Assembly (NCBI GenBank): GCA_003487005.1
Contig: DNFG01000520.1
Span: forward strand, 1-19,595
DNA: 19,595 bases
Origin: Bryobacterales bacterium
GTDB lineage: Bacteria > Acidobacteriota > Terriglobia > Bryobacterales > Bryobacteraceae
Reading direction: 5' to 3'
This document shows, in pieces, positions 6,985 through 13,896 of this stretch. The notes under the pieces are model-generated. The model ran no database searches. It had not been told where the DNA came from and worked only from the letters and a program-made list of their open reading frames with translations. The translations under genes and the position numbers were made by a program. How positions within the stretch are numbered: the stretch's first letter is position 1; the number at the start of each line of letters is the position of its first letter.

Positions 6985-8679
6985 CTACATTTTCCGGTGC
7001 CGGATCTGCCCGCCGACAATGGTCATTACCGGCTGGATCTCTCTGATCTCGTCCTCCGGACACTTGAAGTAGTCCCGGTCGATCACAGTCAAATCGGCAT
7101 ACTTGCCCTTCTCGATCGTTCCCTTTACTTTCTCGTCGAAGATCATGTAGGCCGGCCAGATGGTAAACATCTTGAGCGCCTGCTCACGCGTGACGCACTC
7201 CTCCGGATAGACTACCTGCCCCTCCGTGGTCCGCCGCGTGATCGACATCCACATTCCGTAGAACGGGTTGAAGGGGTTCACCGCTTTATCCTTGTCGTGA
7301 CCGATCATGTGGTCGCTGCCTCCGGCGGTGACGATGCCCATCTCGATCATCGACCGTAGCGGGAAGAACCAGCGCATGTTGTCCAGCCCAAAGACCCGCC
7401 GCAACGCCGGCACGTCCAGGTGGAGCCAGTGGGGCTGCACATCCGCCACGATACCCATTCGCTTCATCCGCTGGAGCGCGTCCGGACTCATGAAGCTGCC
7501 ATGCATCACGTGGGAGCGGGTTGGCGCGATCGGCTTGACCTTGTCCAGCCGTTCGAACACGTCCAGCAGAATGTCGATGGCCGACCCGCCCTGCACGTGG
7601 GAGGTCAGCTGCCAGCCCTTGTCGCGCGCCGCCGCGAAGATCGTGTAAAGATCATCAGGCTCGACAAAGAGGGTGCCGCGGGCATCCGGGTTGGTCTGCC
7701 CGTACAACTGCCGCCCGAACGGTCCATATGGCATCCGCTGATAGGCCGTTCCGACCGACTGTCCACCGTCCAGGGTGACCTTAAACGTGCCGAACTTCAA
7801 CCATTCATCGCCCTGATTCGTCGTCCACGGGTTTTCGCGGATCTCCTTCAGGACCTCCGGCATCGGCCTGTTGGTGTTGATCCGCCACGTCAGGACCGTC
7901 CGGACCGCCAGACGCTTGTCTCGGTGCAACTTTTCAAAGAGTGCGACATCCGCCGGCCCCACAGCCCGATCACCGATCGTGGTCAAACCCGCCTCGGCGT
8001 AGATCTGCAGCATCTTCTCCAGCGCCGCCAGGCGCTCCTCCTCCGTAAACGGTTTGGACGTCCGCACGCCTTTCAGCAGCCCCGAGGCCGCCCGCAAAAT
8101 TCCGTTCGGTTCGCCGTCCGGTCCTTTCACAACCTCGCCGCCAGGCGGGTTGGGCGTGTCCTTCGTGATGCCGCTGATCGCCAGCGCCATCGAATTCGCG
8201 CTCCAGACGTAAGATCCGTCAAACGCCACCGGATGCGTCTTCACCACATCCAGATCCGCCCGCGTCGGCATCCGCATCTCGCGCAGCCGGGGAGGCAACG
8301 TGCGCGGCACCACGATCCACTCACCCTTCGGCGTCGACTTCGCCTTCTCGACAATCCACTTCTGGATCGCAGCTATGGAATCCAGAGGGGGAAGCTTCTC
8401 CCGATACTCAGAAAGTGCGCCACCCAGCGCGTGGACATGGGGGTCAATCAACCCGGGCAGCACCATCCGTCCGCCCAGATCGATCACCTGCGTGCCCGCC
8501 TCCCGCATCGCCAGGATGGCCGCGTCGGGACCAGTCGCTACAATCCGGCCGTCCCGGACTGCAACCGCCTGATGAATCGAGCCTTGAGAGTCCTGCGTGA
8601 CCACCCGGCCGTTGTGCAGAATCATCGACACCGCGAACAGCGGAAAGGAGCAAAGAAAGAGGAAGAACAGCTTCACCAT
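6985..8679 (-). CDS. Secreted amidohydrolase, YtcJ-like (amidohydrolase family 3)
   Basis: The protein is 564 residues with an N-terminal hydrophobic signal (MVKLFFLFLCSFPLFAVS), so it is probably exported. Metallo-amidohydrolase features are in order: LHNGRVVT; LPGLIDPHVHALGG with H81-x-H83; KFGTFKVTLDGG, where K300 is a candidate carbamylated lysine; TSHVQG with H361; SHVMHG (390-394); GGSDHMIG with D456; and the end KYADLTVIDRD. This follows the YtcJ/NfdA-like subfamily, which hydrolyses C-N bonds of various small amides; the substrate cannot be assigned. The propeller lipoprotein gene follows 57 bases downstream. There is no strong Shine-Dalgarno sequence before the ATG, and the candidate promoter would start the transcript near the A of the ATG. 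Confidence 0.87.
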   Translation of the reverse strand: MVKLFFLFLCSFPLFAVSMILHNGRVVTQDSQGSIHQAVAVRDGRIVATGPDAAILAMREAGTQVIDLGGRMVLPGLIDPHVHALGGALSEYREKLPPLDSIAAIQKWIVEKAKSTPKGEWIVVPRTLPPRLREMRMPTRADLDVVKTHPVAFDGSYVWSANSMALAISGITKDTPNPPGGEVVKGPDGEPNGILRAASGLLKGVRTSKPFTEEERLAALEKMLQIYAEAGLTTIGDRAVGPADVALFEKLHRDKRLAVRTVLTWRINTNRPMPEVLKEIRENPWTTNQGDEWLKFGTFKVTLDGGQSVGTAYQRMPYGPFGRQLYGQTNPDARGTLFVEPDDLYTIFAAARDKGWQLTSHVQGGSAIDILLDVFERLDKVKPIAPTRSHVMHGSFMSPDALQRMKRMGIVADVQPHWLHLDVPALRRVFGLDNMRWFFPLRSMIEMGIVTAGGSDHMIGHDKDKAVNPFNPFYGMWMSITRRTTEGQVVYPEECVTREQALKMFTIWPAYMIFDEKVKGTIEKGKYADLTVIDRDYFKCPEDEIREIQPVMTIVGGQIRHRKM

Positions 8680-8685
8680 GGCGTC

Positions 8686-8714
8686 ATTCTATCCACTGGC
8701 GGCGACAGGGCCAA
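8686..8714 (-). promoter_or_regulatory. Sigma70-like promoter for amidohydrolase operon
   Basis: On the minus strand, TTGGCC (8714-8709) and TAGAAT (8691-8686) are separated by 17 bases. The -10 matches TATAAT in five of six positions and the -35 matches TTGACA in four. The predicted start of transcription, about seven bases past the -10, falls at or beside the ATG at 8679, which would give a leaderless message. It overlaps a plus-strand promoter candidate. Confidence 0.5.
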
Positions 8715-8730
8715 GCGTCGTCGATATACT
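8702..8730 (+). promoter_or_regulatory. Sigma70-like promoter for DUF1080-PHP gene
   Basis: GCGACA (8702-8707) and TATACT (8725-8730) are separated by 17 bases. TATACT matches the -10 consensus in five of six positions; the -35 matches in four. Transcription would start near 8737, giving a leader of about 12 bases. A GGAGG at 8732-8736 would then lie just outside the message, so either the start site is slightly earlier or AAAGG at 8738-8742 serves as the ribosome site. Confidence 0.45.
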
Positions 8731-8748
8731 CGGAGGGAAAGGCATCCG

Positions 8749-10248
8749 ATGTCCAACTCCGAAATGACCCGTCGCGCCTGGCTTGCCGGTGCCGCTGGAA
8801 TCACTCTGACCTCCTGCCGCTCGGGCGAGGACTGGCGCGAACTGTTTGACGGCCGCAGCCTCGCCGGCTGGCGCGCCAGCGAGAATCCAGAATCCTGGAA
8901 AGTCACTGGCGACGGGCTCCTTTTCGCCGACGGACCCCGCTCCCACCTCTTTTTCGAAGGCGCCGGAGACACTGCCCGATTCCGCAATTTCGAACTCGAG
9001 ATCGAGGTCAAAAGCGCCGCCAACTGTAATTCCGGCGTGTTCTTCCACACCCAGTTCCAGGAGAAAGGCTGGCCCGAGAAGGGGTTCGAGATCCAGATCA
9101 ACAACACCGCAACCGGTGAGGGCAATTACAGGGAGAACAAGCGAACCGGTTCGCTCTACGGCGTTCGCAATGTCTACAAACCCCTCGCCCGCGACGATGA
9201 ATGGACTTCTCTTCGTGTCCAGGTCGCCGGAAAGCGCGTTCAGGCCTGGGTGAACGGCATCCAGACCGTCGATTTTGTCGAACCAACGCCCCCGGTCGTC
9301 GCCGGCGAGAGTGAAAGGGGCCGCGTCCTGGGTTCCGGGACCTTCGCGCTGCAGTGCCATGATCCTGGCTCCAGGGCCTGGTTCCGCAAGATTCGCGTCC
9401 GGGCCTTGCCCGATTCCGCGGATGCAGGCGCCCCCGCTCCGGAAGTCGATCAGACCTTCCGCGACATCCTCACTCTCGGCGCTCGCAATATCCCAATGGT
9501 CGATTTCCATACTCACATCAAAGGCACTCTCACTCTCGACCAAATGCTCCGGCAGTCGCGCCGAGATGGCATTTTCTACGGCATCGCCGTCAACTGCGGC
9601 AAGGGTTTTCCGGTGGAGAACGATGCCGGCGCGCGCTCGTTCCATGAATCCATGAAAAACCAGCCGGTCTTCACTGCCATGCAGGCCGAGGGCCGCGAAT
9701 GGACCCAGATGTTCTCCCGCGAAGCCGCCGCCCTGTTCGACTACATCTTCACGGACTCCATGACCTGGACCGACAACCGCGGCCGCCGCATGCGCCTCTG
9801 GATTGCCGATGAGGTCGGTCAGATCCCCGACGCCCAGGAGTTCATGGAAACCCTGGTTAGCCGCGCCACCGCCATCTTCGATACTGAACCCGTCGACATC
9901 TACGTCAATCCGACCTTCCTTCCCGAGGTCCTGGCCGCTGACTATGACCGCCTCTGGACCGAAACCAGAATGAAGCGCGTCATCGACGCCTTGCGTCGCA
10001 ACGACATCGCACTCGAACTCAACGACCGCTACCAACTCCCCAGCCCAGCCTTCGCACGCATGGCGAAGGAAGCCGGCGTCAAATTCACTTTCGGCACCAA
10101 CAATGCCGGCGCCGAGGACCTTAAACGCTCCGAATACGGCATCCGCATCGCCCGGGAACTTGACCTCGGCTGGCAGGACTTCTGGATGCCCGGCCTCTGG
10201 ACACCCCGCGCGATCGAGCGAAGGGGTGACGCCTTGCGCGCCTCCTAA
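8749..10248 (+). CDS. Tat lipoprotein fusing a DUF1080 domain to a PHP-like domain
   Basis: The product is 499 residues. The N-terminus has a twin-arginine signal (MTRRAWLAGAAG) ending in a lipobox-like LTSC (C23). Residues 27-220 form a DUF1080 (3-keto-disaccharide hydrolase / GH16-like sandwich) domain, with ELFDGRSLAGWRAS, SGVFFHTQF, GFEIQINNT, TGSLYGVRN and GTFALQCHDPGSRAWFRKIR. Residues 245-490 resemble a PHP-type metallohydrolase, with VDFHTHIKG (H254, H256) and ALELNDRYQLPSPAFARMAK. Where PHP proteins have a final [ST]DAH motif, this one has GTNNAG (449-454), so one metal site may be altered or lost. A sugar- or phosphoester-related hydrolase is a guess. It is divergent from the amidohydrolase operon. 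Long open frame upstream of the ATG is only a shadow of the amidohydrolase. Confidence 0.82.
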   Translation: MSNSEMTRRAWLAGAAGITLTSCRSGEDWRELFDGRSLAGWRASENPESWKVTGDGLLFADGPRSHLFFEGAGDTARFRNFELEIEVKSAANCNSGVFFHTQFQEKGWPEKGFEIQINNTATGEGNYRENKRTGSLYGVRNVYKPLARDDEWTSLRVQVAGKRVQAWVNGIQTVDFVEPTPPVVAGESERGRVLGSGTFALQCHDPGSRAWFRKIRVRALPDSADAGAPAPEVDQTFRDILTLGARNIPMVDFHTHIKGTLTLDQMLRQSRRDGIFYGIAVNCGKGFPVENDAGARSFHESMKNQPVFTAMQAEGREWTQMFSREAAALFDYIFTDSMTWTDNRGRRMRLWIADEVGQIPDAQEFMETLVSRATAIFDTEPVDIYVNPTFLPEVLAADYDRLWTETRMKRVIDALRRNDIALELNDRYQLPSPAFARMAKEAGVKFTFGTNNAGAEDLKRSEYGIRIARELDLGWQDFWMPGLWTPRAIERRGDALRAS

Positions 10249-10709
10249 GCCACCCACTGCCCGGAAAACCGTTCCGGCGGCAGGTGCACTGCCAGGACCT
10301 TCAGCCTCCGGGTCCCTTTGGGCACTACCCACTCGATTTCCGCACCCGCTTTGAACCCCAGCAGCGCAGTCCCCACCGGCGCGACCACCGAAATCGCCCC
10401 CGGCAGCGCGCCAGCCTGGTGCGGATAGACCAGCACGTAGTTCAATTCCATTCCCGTTTCCAGATCCTTCAGTCGAACCCGCGAGTGCATCCGGACGACA
10501 TCCAGTGGCAGTTCGGACTGTGGGACCACCGTCGCACGGTCCAGTTCATCTTCCAGACGAAGCAGGTTGAACCGGTCCCGCGAGTACGGCGCCTGCTCCC
10601 CTTCGACGAGCATCCTCAGCTTTGCAGCGTCGTCCGCTCCAAGCACGGGAGCTTCTTTGTTTAGTTGCCCTTCGACCATCATCTTGGACCATTGCATGTC
10701 GTGGGCCAT
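10245..10709 (-). CDS. rnk: Rnk-like nucleoside diphosphate kinase regulator (GreA/B C-terminal family)
   Basis: From the ATG at 10709 the product is 154 residues. The second half carries the GreA/GreB C-terminal fold in its Rnk form: ELPLDVVRMHSRVRLKDLETG, NYVLVYP, ISVVAPVGTALLGFKAGAEI and RRLKVLAVHLPP. The long coiled coil of Gre factors is absent; a short helical stretch precedes the domain (LGADDAAKLRMLVEG). Rnk proteins bind RNA polymerase and were first noted for affecting NDP kinase levels in E. coli. In-frame TTG at 10748 and ATGs at 10697 and 10682 are alternative starts; none has a good ribosome site, so the N-terminus is uncertain. Its TAG overlaps the TAA of the convergent DUF1080-PHP gene (shared CTAA at 10245-10248). 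Confidence 0.85.
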   Translation of the reverse strand: MAHDMQWSKMMVEGQLNKEAPVLGADDAAKLRMLVEGEQAPYSRDRFNLLRLEDELDRATVVPQSELPLDVVRMHSRVRLKDLETGMELNYVLVYPHQAGALPGAISVVAPVGTALLGFKAGAEIEWVVPKGTRRLKVLAVHLPPERFSGQWVA

Positions 10710-10714
10710 GGCGT

Positions 10715-10743
10715 TTCTGGCCCAAAGTCCCCGATTCTGGCCC
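10715..10743. repeat. Short direct repeat upstream of rnk
   Basis: The 9-base sequence TTCTGGCCC occurs at 10715-10723 and again at 10735-10743, 20 bases apart, about two helical turns. It lies just before the chosen rnk ATG (10709) on the opposite strand. This spacing would suit a dimeric DNA-binding protein, but chance is possible. Confidence 0.3.
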
Positions 10744-10850
10744 CTCAAATCGCGTCAACTAACACCAGAAGAGCACGACAATCCCATTTTGGGACCCAGA
10801 ACGGAAACCGGGAACCCTGTAAACGGGCTATGATGGGGCCAAGAGAAAGC

Positions 10851-11654
10851 ATGTCCACCCCTCCGGCGCCATTGCACGATGAACTCGCGGATCGCCCGTT
10901 CTCTTTCTATCCGCCGATCCTCGGCGTCGAACATAATGAATGGCGGCTTCGGGAGGCCACCTGGTCTGAACTGGTGGTCCGCAATACGAAGACCGATCTG
11001 GAAGTTCCCATCCCCCGCAAGTTGGTCGGATCGCTGGCGCAAGTGGATGAACCGGTGATGATTGTCGGCCTGACGCGTGAACTGGAGTATCGAACCGGCA
11101 GCGTCTGGCCCACGGAGCGGAAGGTTCGAGCGATGCCCGCCCCGCCGATCCGGCCTGTTTTGCGAATGCCCGGTTCGCCAGAGCCCACACCCGGACCCAA
11201 GGGGTTTGAAGCAATGGTCGGTCGCGGCGGCGACCGGACTGAGAATAAAATCACCCGGCTGATTCTATTTGCATTCAGCAGTATAGCGATAGTTGGCCTG
11301 CTGTTTTGGGCCTTGGTCCGGCTGACGCCCGATGCCCGGCCCACCTACGTCGGCAAGGACCAGGGCTACCTCGAACTGACGCGCGAAGACGATTACCACG
11401 CCATAGTCCGCCGTTTGGGCACGCCCGCGGAGGACCGCTGGAAACAGGACGCCGGTGAGCTTCAATTCCGCGCTCTCGGCTATCCCGATCGCGGCTATAT
11501 TGTGATTCTTATGGGCACGGAGAAGGATGCTGCCCGATATGTGGGCTCGGTGGTGCCCTCAAAGGACGGGAAGAAATGGACCGCCGCACATGGGGTGGAG
11601 AGCGCCCGGGGCGCCGGGACCCTGAGCTTGATTCGCGGCCTTAAGCCATTTTAG
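10851..11654 (+). CDS. Single-pass membrane protein of unknown function
   Basis: I do not recognise the family. The product is 267 residues. A soluble N-terminal half (about 1-130) contains beta-like sequence (PFSFYPPILGVEHNEWRLR, WSELVVRNTKTDLEVPIPRK, VDEPVMIVGLTRELEYRTG) and is proline-rich near RAMPAPPIRP. One membrane helix (about 137-158, LILFAFSSIAIVGLLFWALV) follows, then a second soluble domain (about 165-262), with GYLELTREDDYHAIVRRLGTP and YIVILMGTEKDAARYVGSV. The C-terminal part looks like a small alpha/beta domain that may sit outside the membrane. ATGs at 10830, 10833 and 10851 are all possible starts; a purine-rich AAGAGAAAG precedes 10851. It stands alone, divergent from rnk, with a 141-base gap. 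Confidence 0.7.
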   Translation: MSTPPAPLHDELADRPFSFYPPILGVEHNEWRLREATWSELVVRNTKTDLEVPIPRKLVGSLAQVDEPVMIVGLTRELEYRTGSVWPTERKVRAMPAPPIRPVLRMPGSPEPTPGPKGFEAMVGRGGDRTENKITRLILFAFSSIAIVGLLFWALVRLTPDARPTYVGKDQGYLELTREDDYHAIVRRLGTPAEDRWKQDAGELQFRALGYPDRGYIVILMGTEKDAARYVGSVVPSKDGKKWTAAHGVESARGAGTLSLIRGLKPF

Positions 11655-11662
11655 AGCGTGTC

Positions 11663-11929
11663 CTACCACCCGCGCTGTGCAATCCAGGCGAGGTATGCTA
11701 CCGCCAGCATTCCCATACCGAGGCGCAATCTCCGCCAAGCCATAGCCGCAACGAGGACTCCGGCGGCTACCGGCATCAGGTGAACCGGACTCCAGTCCCA
11801 GAGAAAGCCCCGGCCCACTCCAACAAGTACGAGAGCGGATGCTGACGCCAATCCAAAATTTCGCTGCCGGGCTGGCGCCGGCAGCGCCAGCATGGCCCCG
11901 AACAGTCCGCCGGCGGCCAGCAATTCCAT
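11663..11929 (-). CDS. Possible small membrane protein or remnant
   Basis: This 88-residue reading frame fills most of the gap between the unknown membrane protein and the M24 peptidase. It encodes about three hydrophobic stretches (MELLAAGGLFGAMLAL, SASALVLVGVGRGF, LMPVAAGVLVAAMAW) with positive residues between them (PAPARQR, WRRLRLG), consistent with a real membrane protein. The motif FLWDWSPVHLMPV faintly recalls VanZ-like proteins. The open frame continues upstream (to 12019) into the M24 gene's 5' end with similar hydrophobic character up to FWIELMELL, and no ribosome site precedes the ATG. It may therefore be the 3' remnant of a larger gene cut by the M24 peptidase gene. The call is weak. 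Confidence 0.4.
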   Translation of the reverse strand: MELLAAGGLFGAMLALPAPARQRNFGLASASALVLVGVGRGFLWDWSPVHLMPVAAGVLVAAMAWRRLRLGMGMLAVAYLAWIAQRGW

Positions 11930-11981
11930 CAACTCAATCCAGAATGCCACACCTGTGCGGATTCGCCGGGACGTGAATTCG

Positions 11982-13349
11982 ATGCATGATGGGACAGTGA
12001 AACGCGCCACGGTCACCACCCTTTTCTTTCTGGCCGCCAGTCTCGCCCCAGCGGTCGAACCTGAACCGCCCTACCGGCTTCCGCCCCTTCGAGAGATTGC
12101 CCGCATCCAGCACGACTGGCTCCGGCAACGGTTGGATCGTGTCCTGCCGGCGCTGATGCGCAAACACGGAGTGGCGATGTGGCTCGTCATCTGCCGGGAA
12201 TATAACGAGGATCCCGTCTTCCGCGCCCTCGTGCCCCCAACCACATTTGCCGCGCGGCGACGAACGATCTACATCTTTCACGACCGGGGGCCGACCGCCG
12301 GGGTTGAACGGCTGGCGCTGGGCGGCGGGTCGCAAGGCGGGCTCTACCAGGTCTATCGTGACCCCGCCGATCCGGCCCGGGAGATTCCCGATGACGCACA
12401 GTGGGCAACTCTCCGCAAGATCATCGAAGACCGCAAACCGGCGACGATTGGCATCAATGTCTCTCCGTCCAATGCCTTTGCCGACGGCCTCTCCGCGAGC
12501 GAATATCAGCGCTTGAGCGCCGCGCTCGGCCCGGAATGGATGGCTCGCACTGTCGGGGCCGAGGCGCTGCCGGTTGAGTATCTCTCGGTTCGATTGCCGG
12601 AAATGGCTGGCACCTACCGAGGGCTGATGCAGGCGGCCCACTGGCTCATCCGCAGGGGATTCTCGAACGAAGTGATTACCCCAGGAAGAACGACCAACCA
12701 GGACGTGATCTGGTGGCTTCGCCAGCAGGCCCACACCCTCGGATACGAGACCTGGTTTCAGCCCTCACTCCGGGTGCAGAAACCCCAGGTGGAGACCGCA
12801 ACGAGTCCCCTTGCCGAGGGAGGCCCCGTGGTGATCAATCGTGGCGACGTCCTGCACGTCGATTTTGGCCTCGGCGCCTTCGGTCTTAAGACAGACACCC
12901 AACACATGGGGTACGTGCTGCGGCCCGGCGAAACTGAACCGCCGGCGGGCATCAAGGCCGCCCTGGCCAAAGCCCAGCGCCTGCAGGACCTCGTCCTTGA
13001 AAATCTCCGCCCAGGCCGCTCCGGCAATCAAATTCTGGCCTCGACGCTCACCGCCATGCGCAAGGAGGGCATCAATGGCACCGTGTATTCTCACCCCATT
13101 GGGGACCACGGCCACGGGGCAGGCCCACTCATCGGACTCTGGGATCGCCAGGAGGGCGTGCCCGCACTGGGCGACCTGCCCGTTCTGCCCGATACCTGGT
13201 TCTCCATTGAACTCGGCATCCGCTTCGCCCTCCCCGAATGGGGGGGCCGGGAGTTGTTTGTGGGGATGGAAGAAGAGGCGCAGATCGACGCGGCGGGGAA
13301 AGTTCGCTGGACCCTGCCCCGGCAGGAGTCCTACCACTTGATTCGGTGA
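11982..13349 (+). CDS. Secreted M24-family metallopeptidase (Xaa-Pro dipeptidase/aminopeptidase-like)
   Basis: The product is 455 residues. An N-terminal hydrophobic signal (VTTLFFLAASLAPAVE) suggests export. A creatinase-type N-terminal domain (about 35-200) precedes the pita-bread catalytic domain (about 210-450). All five expected metal ligands can be placed: D294 (HVDFG), D305 (TDTQHMG), a histidine in DHGHGAGP (H376 or H378), E410 (FSIELG), and a glutamate in GMEEEAQ (430-432). The family removes or splits residues at Xaa-Pro bonds; this secreted subtype is common in Acidobacteriota. The start is ATG 11982 or GTG 11997, which begins MKRATVTTLFF and gives the tidier signal peptide. The gene is monocistronic here, with a convergent small gene 15 bases past the stop. 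Confidence 0.87.
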   Translation: MHDGTVKRATVTTLFFLAASLAPAVEPEPPYRLPPLREIARIQHDWLRQRLDRVLPALMRKHGVAMWLVICREYNEDPVFRALVPPTTFAARRRTIYIFHDRGPTAGVERLALGGGSQGGLYQVYRDPADPAREIPDDAQWATLRKIIEDRKPATIGINVSPSNAFADGLSASEYQRLSAALGPEWMARTVGAEALPVEYLSVRLPEMAGTYRGLMQAAHWLIRRGFSNEVITPGRTTNQDVIWWLRQQAHTLGYETWFQPSLRVQKPQVETATSPLAEGGPVVINRGDVLHVDFGLGAFGLKTDTQHMGYVLRPGETEPPAGIKAALAKAQRLQDLVLENLRPGRSGNQILASTLTAMRKEGINGTVYSHPIGDHGHGAGPLIGLWDRQEGVPALGDLPVLPDTWFSIELGIRFALPEWGGRELFVGMEEEAQIDAAGKVRWTLPRQESYHLIR

Positions 13350-13364
13350 AATTCGCTGAACCGG

Positions 13365-13658
13365 CTACGCCACCGCCGCGTGGACTCTCGCCGGGAGGAC
13401 TTGGGCGGTGAGTGGCCGCCGCGCTGAGCAACTGGAGCCCTGCTGCTCCAGCACGATCTGAACGAAAGCGCCCGCCATGGGCAGGCAGTTCGGCGCAGGA
13501 TATAGGGCGTTGAACATCTGACGGACGCGCCCCGCAGAGAGCCCCTCGGAGATCTGCGCCAGTTGCTGGGCGCTCTGTCGCACGCATTCGTGGCAGGTCA
13601 AACCCACTTCCCGGCAGGGAGCCAACTGGCGGTCGGCGCGCGGTCTTCCAACGGGCAT
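13365..13658 (-). CDS. Small cysteine-containing protein, 97 aa, unknown
   Basis: I do not recognise this protein. It is 97 residues with cysteines in a cluster near the N-terminus (CREVGLTCHEC, C15, C22 and C25), a later C57, and C77. The middle (RQSAQQLAQISEGLSAGRVRQM) looks helical. The CxxC-containing cluster could bind a metal or form disulfides; there is no signal peptide. Translation is well supported: GGAGG at 13670-13674 on this strand lies 11 bases before the ATG, the clearest ribosome site in the window. It follows a 180-base leader containing palindromic elements and lies downstream of the adk terminator, so it is probably a separate transcript. Confidence 0.6.
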   Translation of the reverse strand: MPVGRPRADRQLAPCREVGLTCHECVRQSAQQLAQISEGLSAGRVRQMFNALYPAPNCLPMAGAFVQIVLEQQGSSCSARRPLTAQVLPARVHAAVA

Positions 13659-13750
13659 TCTCGAATTCCTCCGAAGCAGGGCAGGCTCCCCAGGGGACGC
13701 GTCAACGGCGTATCTGAGGTATTTTCAGGATCACAGAGGTTAAGGTTTGT

Positions 13751-13820
13751 TACTAGTCCCGCTAGGGGGTGATTCCTAGTACTCCTTTGCGGGGGGTCAG
13801 GATTAGGAAAGATAGTACTA
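13751..13820. promoter_or_regulatory. Palindrome-rich leader, probable regulatory region
   Basis: Within 70 bases there are three TAGT elements (13754-13757, 13777-13780, 13813-13816). They sit in the palindromes ACTAGT (13752-13757) and ATAGTACTAT (13812-13821), and in the CTAGTACT sequence, with AGTACT at 13778-13783. A CTAGG...CCTAG pair (13762-13766 and 13775-13779) makes a further 5-bp dyad. The element contrasts with the flanking GC-rich coding DNA. Clustered dyads of this size suit a dimeric regulator such as a NarL/FixJ-type response regulator. The likely target is the small gene at 13365-13658. No firm -35/-10 pair could be placed. Confidence 0.4.
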
Positions 13821-13840
13821 TGCGGCGAATAAATAGGGAA

Positions 13841-13868
13841 GCCCCGGTCACCATAGAGCAACCGGGGC
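13841..13868 (-). terminator. Intrinsic-type terminator after adk
   Basis: GCCCCGGT (13841-13848) and ACCGGGGC (13861-13868) form a perfect 8-bp GC-rich stem with a 12-base loop. Read on the minus strand, it lies 28 bases past the adk stop and is followed by TTCCCTATTTATT, a T-rich though not perfect tract. It probably ends the adk transcript. Confidence 0.6.
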
Positions 13869-13896
13869 GCTAACTACCTGACAGTGCTTGGGCTGG

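Noticed and set aside
7420..8748. Upstream extension of the DUF1080-PHP reading frame
   Set aside because: The frame is open by chance through the antisense of the amidohydrolase; its translation is R/H/P/Q-rich and the Tat signal begins at 8749.
10261..10277. Small hairpin CCGGAA-AACCG-TTCCGG just after the DUF1080-PHP stop
   Set aside because: Only a 6-bp stem, lies within rnk coding sequence, and has no U-tract; not strong enough to call a terminator.
8689..10332. Long minus-strand open frame (547 codons) opposite the DUF1080-PHP gene
   Set aside because: Low-complexity G/A/E/D-rich translation with no motif, and it runs across the rnk 3' end in another frame. The plus-strand protein is convincing.
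13129..13587. Minus-strand open frame (152 codons) overlapping the M24 3' end
   Set aside because: It overlaps two better supported genes, is R/P/G-rich and has no motif.
13598..13861. Minus-strand open frame (87 codons) through the palindromic leader
   Set aside because: It runs through the terminator loop and operator-like dyads, overlaps the small cysteine gene and has no ribosome site.
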